From NCBI RefSeq assembly GCF_043195195.1, contig NZ_JBAFWT010000021.1, positions 1 through 64,000 of the forward strand: a stretch of DNA of 64,000 nt, in the 5' to 3' direction. Position 1 is the first letter of the stretch. Every line of letters starts with the position of its first letter. The DNA comes from NCEH01 sp043195195. Its GTDB lineage: Bacteria; Pseudomonadota; Alphaproteobacteria; Rhizobiales; Xanthobacteraceae. Under the pieces are notes generated by a model. The model was given only the letters and a program-made list of their open reading frames with translations, searched no databases and was not told the origin of the DNA. Shown here piece by piece: positions 60,356 through 64,000 of the stretch. Both the position numbers and the translations under genes were made by a program.

Positions 60356-62458
60356 ATGGCAGAGGCAGCGCACGCCCGGTTCGAAGCAGAGGATGCGCGG
60401 CGCCAGCAATTGATCGACGCCACCATCACCTGCCTCGCCGATATCGGCTTTGTCGCTACAACGCTGGTGCAGATCGCGCGGCGGGCGAACGTCTCCCCCG
60501 GCCTCGTGGCGCATTATTTCGGTGACAAGAACGGCCTGCTGGAAGCCACCTTGCGCCACCTCGCCCGGCGTCTCGCCAGCGGCACCGCAAGCCGCCTCGC
60601 CGCTGCCCGCACCCCGCGCGAGCGGGTTCAGGCCGTGATCGAGGCCAATCTTGCCCCGGCCGAATTCGACCGCCGCACCTCCTCGGTCTGGCTCGCCTTC
60701 TGGGGTCAGGTAATCCATGAGAAGCGCTTCGCGCGGGTGCAGAACGTCTATCAGCGCCGCATGATCTCCGACCTCGTGCACGCCCTCAAAAAGCTTGTGC
60801 CCGCCAGCGATGCACAGCGCATTGCGGTCTCCATCGCCGCCGTGATCGACGGCCTGTGGCTGCGTGCGACCCTTGCCAGCAACGGCGAGCCCGATAGCGC
60901 CGCCGCACGCGCCATCGCCACCGCATTTGCCGATTCTCAGCTCGCCGCAGCCCCCGCCTTGAGCGTCGTTCCCCCCGAGACCAAAGCCATGACCGGCACC
61001 CCTGCCCCCATCCGCAACCAGATCGGCGGCGGCCCCGTGGGCACGCGCGACAAGACCACCTTCACCACCGAAAACCCCGCCACCGGCGAGATCCTCGCCG
61101 AGATCGAGATCGCCGGCCCCGCCGAGATCGAGCGCGCGGTCTCCGCCGCCCACGCGGGGCAGAAGGTGTGGGGCGCCATGACCGGCACCGAGCGCGGCCG
61201 CATCCTGCGCCGCGTCGCCGATATCCTGCGCGCCCGCAACGACGAGCTGGCCCATCTGGAGACCCTGGACACCGGCAAGCCGATCCAGGAAACCAGCGTT
61301 GTCGACATTCTCTCCGGCGCCGATTGCCTGGAATATTTCGCCGGCGTCGCCCCGACCATCACCGGGGACCATCTCGACCTCGGCCCCGAGGCTTTCGGCT
61401 ATACCCGCCGTGAGCCCCTCGGCGTGGTGGCTGGCATCGGGGCCTGGAATTACCCGCTTCAGATCGCCTGCTGGAAGGCCGCGCCCGCGCTCGCCTGCGG
61501 CAATGCCATGATCTTCAAGCCGGCGGAACTGACCCCCCTCACCGCCGTGAAGCTGGCGGAAATCATGACCGAGGCCGGCGTCCCCGACGGCGTGTTCAAC
61601 GTGGTGCAGGGCTTCGCCGATACCGGGCGCCTGCTGACCCGCCACCCCGGCATCGCCAAGGTCTCCCTTACCGGGGAAGCCGGCACCGGCAAGAAGGTGA
61701 TGGCGGACGCCGCCGGCACGCTGAAGCAAGTCACCTTGGAGCTCGGCGGAAAATCCCCGCTGATCGTCTTCGAAGATGCCAATATCGCGGATGCGGTTTC
61801 CGCCGCCATGCTGGGGAATTTCTATTCCGGCGGCGAGATCTGCTCCAACGGCACGCGGGTGTTCGTGCACGCCTCCATTCGCAAGGCGTTCCTGGAACAG
61901 CTTGCGGCGCGCACCAAGAAGATGATCGTGGGCGATCCGCAGGATCCCAAGACCCATGTGGGCGCCCTCATCTCCCGCGCCCATATGGAGAAAGTGCTCG
62001 GCCATATCGAGGCGGCGAAAGCCGCCGGCGCCAAGCTGGTGACGGGCGGCCATCGCATTGAGACCGGCGCGTTGAAGAACGGCTATTTCGTAGCCCCCAC
62101 CATCTTCGATGGGTGCACCGACGACATGCCAAATGTGCGCGACGAAATCTTCGGCCCGGTCATGTCGGTGCTGGAATTCTCCGACGAGGACGAGGTGATT
62201 GCCCGCGCCAACGACACCGTCTTCGGCCTCGCCGCCGGCGTCTTCACCCGCGACCTCGCCCGCGCCCACCGGGTGATCGCGCGGATCGAGGCCGGCACCT
62301 GCTGGATCAACCAATATAATATCACGCCCGTGGAAATGCCGTTTGGCGGATACAAGCAATCCGGCATCGGCCGCGAGAACAGCCGTGCGGCCGTGGAGCA
62401 CTACACCCAGATCAAGAGCGTCTACGTCAATCTCGGACGCGTGGCCTCGCCCTATTGA
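60356..62458 (+). CDS. betI-betB: BetI repressor fused in frame to betaine aldehyde dehydrogenase (BetB)
   Basis: One open frame of 700 codons. Residues 1-195 are a TetR-family BetI (HTH LVQIARRANVSPGLVAHYFG, then KNGLLEATLRHL). Residues about 196-225 are an Ala/Pro-rich linker. Residues about 226-700 are BetB, with Glu462 in TLELGGKSP, Cys496 in GGEICSNGTRVF and GAWNYPLQIACWKA. Normally these are separate proteins of about 200 and 488 aa. Without one C of the run at 60951-60955, a TGA at 60960-60962 would end BetI at 201 aa, and BetB could start at the in-frame ATG 60989. The fusion is therefore either real, recent, or a one-base error. BetB oxidises betaine aldehyde to glycine betaine. The start ATG follows GGTGGAGG. 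Confidence 0.8.
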   Translation: MAEAAHARFEAEDARRQQLIDATITCLADIGFVATTLVQIARRANVSPGLVAHYFGDKNGLLEATLRHLARRLASGTASRLAAARTPRERVQAVIEANLAPAEFDRRTSSVWLAFWGQVIHEKRFARVQNVYQRRMISDLVHALKKLVPASDAQRIAVSIAAVIDGLWLRATLASNGEPDSAAARAIATAFADSQLAAAPALSVVPPETKAMTGTPAPIRNQIGGGPVGTRDKTTFTTENPATGEILAEIEIAGPAEIERAVSAAHAGQKVWGAMTGTERGRILRRVADILRARNDELAHLETLDTGKPIQETSVVDILSGADCLEYFAGVAPTITGDHLDLGPEAFGYTRREPLGVVAGIGAWNYPLQIACWKAAPALACGNAMIFKPAELTPLTAVKLAEIMTEAGVPDGVFNVVQGFADTGRLLTRHPGIAKVSLTGEAGTGKKVMADAAGTLKQVTLELGGKSPLIVFEDANIADAVSAAMLGNFYSGGEICSNGTRVFVHASIRKAFLEQLAARTKKMIVGDPQDPKTHVGALISRAHMEKVLGHIEAAKAAGAKLVTGGHRIETGALKNGYFVAPTIFDGCTDDMPNVRDEIFGPVMSVLEFSDEDEVIARANDTVFGLAAGVFTRDLARAHRVIARIEAGTCWINQYNITPVEMPFGGYKQSGIGRENSRAAVEHYTQIKSVYVNLGRVASPY

Positions 62459-64000
62459 TGGAGCGCATCGTGCCCTCTTCACAAGATTCCGCACAGGACT
62501 TCGACTATGTCATCGTCGGCTCGGGTTCGGCCGGCGCGGTGCTGGCGGACCGCCTGTCCGCCGATGGCCGCAACACGGTGCTGGTGCTGGAATATGGCGG
62601 CTCCGACCGCTCGGTGCTGATCCAGATGCCGGCGGCGCTGTCCATGCCCATGAACATGCCGAAATACAATTGGGGCTTCGAGACCGAGCCGGAACCCGGC
62701 CTCGGCGGGCGGCGCCTGGTGTGCCCGCGCGGCAAGGTCATCGGCGGCTCGTCTTCCGTCAACGGCATGGTCTATGTGCGCGGCAATCCTCACGATTTCG
62801 ACCGCTGGGAAGAAGAGGGCGCGCACGGCTGGGGCTATCGCGACGTGCTGCCCTATTTCCAGCGCGCGGAAGGGCGGCAGGAAGGCGGCGATGAATATCG
62901 CGGCGCCTCCGGCCAGCTCGCGACCAGTTACGGACCGGTCGAGAACCCACTTTACAACGTTTTCGTGGAGGCCGCCCAGCAGGCGGGCTATCCCGCCACA
63001 TCGGACATCAATGGCGCCCAGCAGGAAGGCTTTGGGCGCATGGACATGACGGTGAAAAACGGGGTGCGCTGGTCCACCGCCAATGCCTATCTCAAGCCGG
63101 CCCTGAAGCGTTCCAATCTCGCCCTTGTCACCCATGCCTTAGCCTCGCAGATCCTGTTCGAGGGCCGCCGCGCGGTGGGGGTGCGCTATGAACGCGGGGG
63201 CACCGAGCAGGTGGCGCGGGCGCGGCGTGAGGTGATCGTTTCGAGTGGGCCGATCAATTCACCCAAGCTGCTGAAGCTTTCCGGCATTGGAGCTGTGGGG
63301 GAACTTGCTGACCTTGGCATCGATGTGGTGGCCGATCGCCCGGGGGTGGGGGAAAATTTGCAGGATCACCTGGAGTTTTACTTCCAGGTGGCGTGCACGC
63401 AGCCCATCACGCTCTATTCCAAGACCGGCCTTATTCCCCGCACCCTGGTGGGGGCGCAATGGCTGTTCACCAAGACTGGGCTCGGCGCGACAAATCACTT
63501 TGAAACCTGCGGCTTCATCCGCTCGCGAGCGGGCATCCGCTATCCCGACATCCAGTATCATTTCATCCCGCTGGCCGTGACCTATGACGGCAAAGGTCTT
63601 GCCAGTGAACATGGCTTCCAGGCCCATGTGGGTCCCATGCGCACCAAGAGCCGGGGCTGGGTGCGGCTGAAATCGCGCGACCCCAAGGAGCATCCGCGCA
63701 TCCAGTTCAACTATCTCAGCCATGAGGATGACATGGTGGAGATGCGCGCTTGCGTGCGACTGACCCGCGAGATCTTTGCCCAGAAGGCATTCGACGCCTA
63801 TCGCGGGCGCGAAATACAGCCCGGCGCCGACGTCACCAGCGATGAGGACATCGACGCCTTCGTGCGCGCCCATGTGGAGAGTGCCTACCACCCCTCCTGC
63901 AGTTGCAAGATGGGGCGGGCGGACGATCCCATGGCGGTGGTGACGCCGGACACAAAAGTGATTGGCGTCGAGGGGTTACGGGTGGTGGACAGTTCCATCA
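62458..64000 (+). CDS. betA: Choline dehydrogenase (3' end outside window)
   Basis: The first 514 codons of a GMC-family flavoenzyme; the full family length is about 550, so only the last few dozen residues are missing. FAD motif DYVIVGSGSAGAVLADRLS; MNMPKYNWGFETEPEPGLGGRR and CPRGKVIGGSSSVNGMVYVRGNP are BetA-specific. YHPSCSCKMG holds an active-site His near the end. It oxidises choline to betaine aldehyde at the membrane. Its ATG shares the A of the betB TGA (TGATG), so translation is coupled. No choline sulfatase gene (betC) lies between, unlike many rhizobial bet operons. Confidence 0.92.
   Translation, partial: MERIVPSSQDSAQDFDYVIVGSGSAGAVLADRLSADGRNTVLVLEYGGSDRSVLIQMPAALSMPMNMPKYNWGFETEPEPGLGGRRLVCPRGKVIGGSSSVNGMVYVRGNPHDFDRWEEEGAHGWGYRDVLPYFQRAEGRQEGGDEYRGASGQLATSYGPVENPLYNVFVEAAQQAGYPATSDINGAQQEGFGRMDMTVKNGVRWSTANAYLKPALKRSNLALVTHALASQILFEGRRAVGVRYERGGTEQVARARREVIVSSGPINSPKLLKLSGIGAVGELADLGIDVVADRPGVGENLQDHLEFYFQVACTQPITLYSKTGLIPRTLVGAQWLFTKTGLGATNHFETCGFIRSRAGIRYPDIQYHFIPLAVTYDGKGLASEHGFQAHVGPMRTKSRGWVRLKSRDPKEHPRIQFNYLSHEDDMVEMRACVRLTREIFAQKAFDAYRGREIQPGADVTSDEDIDAFVRAHVESAYHPSCSCKMGRADDPMAVVTPDTKVIGVEGLRVVDSSI

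Noticed and set aside
60338..62494. 718-codon open frame on the minus strand opposite betI-betB
   Set aside because: A shadow of the GC-rich coding strand: its product is His/Gly/Asp-rich, matches no family, and the plus-strand protein has intact BetI and BetB motifs.

Overview
The window is GC-rich, densely packed alphaproteobacterial DNA. The gene content (an hcm acyl-CoA mutase operon, choXWV/bet genes, many ABC importers with dedicated binding proteins, and a parS-like site) suggests Hyphomicrobiales, possibly Xanthobacteraceae. That placement is inferred from gene content only. Almost every gene is catabolic. No rRNA, tRNA, CRISPR array, phage or IS element was recognised.

Layout. 1-698: 3' end of an unknown gene. 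1.1-9.2 kb: an orphan periplasmic binding protein, a minus-strand operon for 2-hydroxyisobutyryl-CoA metabolism (hcmB-hcl-meaH-hcmA, a 92-aa unknown, a two-domain gamma-carbonic-anhydrase-like protein) and a divergent GntR regulator. A shared operator-like motif links the binding protein to this operon. 9.4-10.6 kb: an M20 amidohydrolase. 10.8-11.9 kb: a TetR regulator divergent from an orphan sdhC across a 31-bp palindrome. 12-21.7 kb: a LacI-controlled carbohydrate or polyol operon (AGPS-like flavo-oxidase, FGGY kinase, ABC importer, GldA-like dehydrogenase). 21.9 kb: a near-consensus parS site. 22-26.3 kb: edd, a 2-hydroxyacid dehydrogenase and lhgO. 26.3-34.3 kb: an eight-gene operon combining a TauABC-type importer, two SDRs, a creatininase and two ureohydrolases, with a divergent LysR gene. 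34.3-42.4 kb: ALDH and GntR, divergent from an acyl-CoA operon (enoyl-CoA hydratase, second orphan binding protein, MmsB-like, quinone oxidoreductase, MatB-like ligase). 42.4-44.9 kb: an M32 carboxypeptidase, a cold-shock gene and a small basic protein. 44.9-52.2 kb: an operon of an N-carbamoylsarcosine amidase homologue, a PotABCD-type importer, an M19-like protein and a V4R protein, with a divergent LysR gene. 52.3-64 kb: glycine betaine and choline metabolism (GbdR-like regulator, sdaA, glyA, choXWV, betI/betB, betA).

How the genes work together. The right third is built around choline, betaine and sarcosine. ChoXWV would import choline, BetA and BetB would oxidise it to glycine betaine, and demethylation (genes not seen here) would give sarcosine and glycine. 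GlyA and SdaA would then carry C2/C3 units to serine and pyruvate. The carbamoylsarcosine amidase operon, and possibly the creatininase/ureohydrolase operon, could feed sarcosine into the same trunk. The left third activates a branched hydroxyacid to its CoA ester and rearranges it to a linear 3-hydroxyacyl-CoA.

Most notable points: an in-frame BetI-BetB fusion whose reality depends on one C in a C5 run; a tandem gamma-CA-like protein whose two repeats keep complementary zinc ligands; the creatininase/double-ureohydrolase/double-SDR operon; and the TetR/orphan-sdhC pair.
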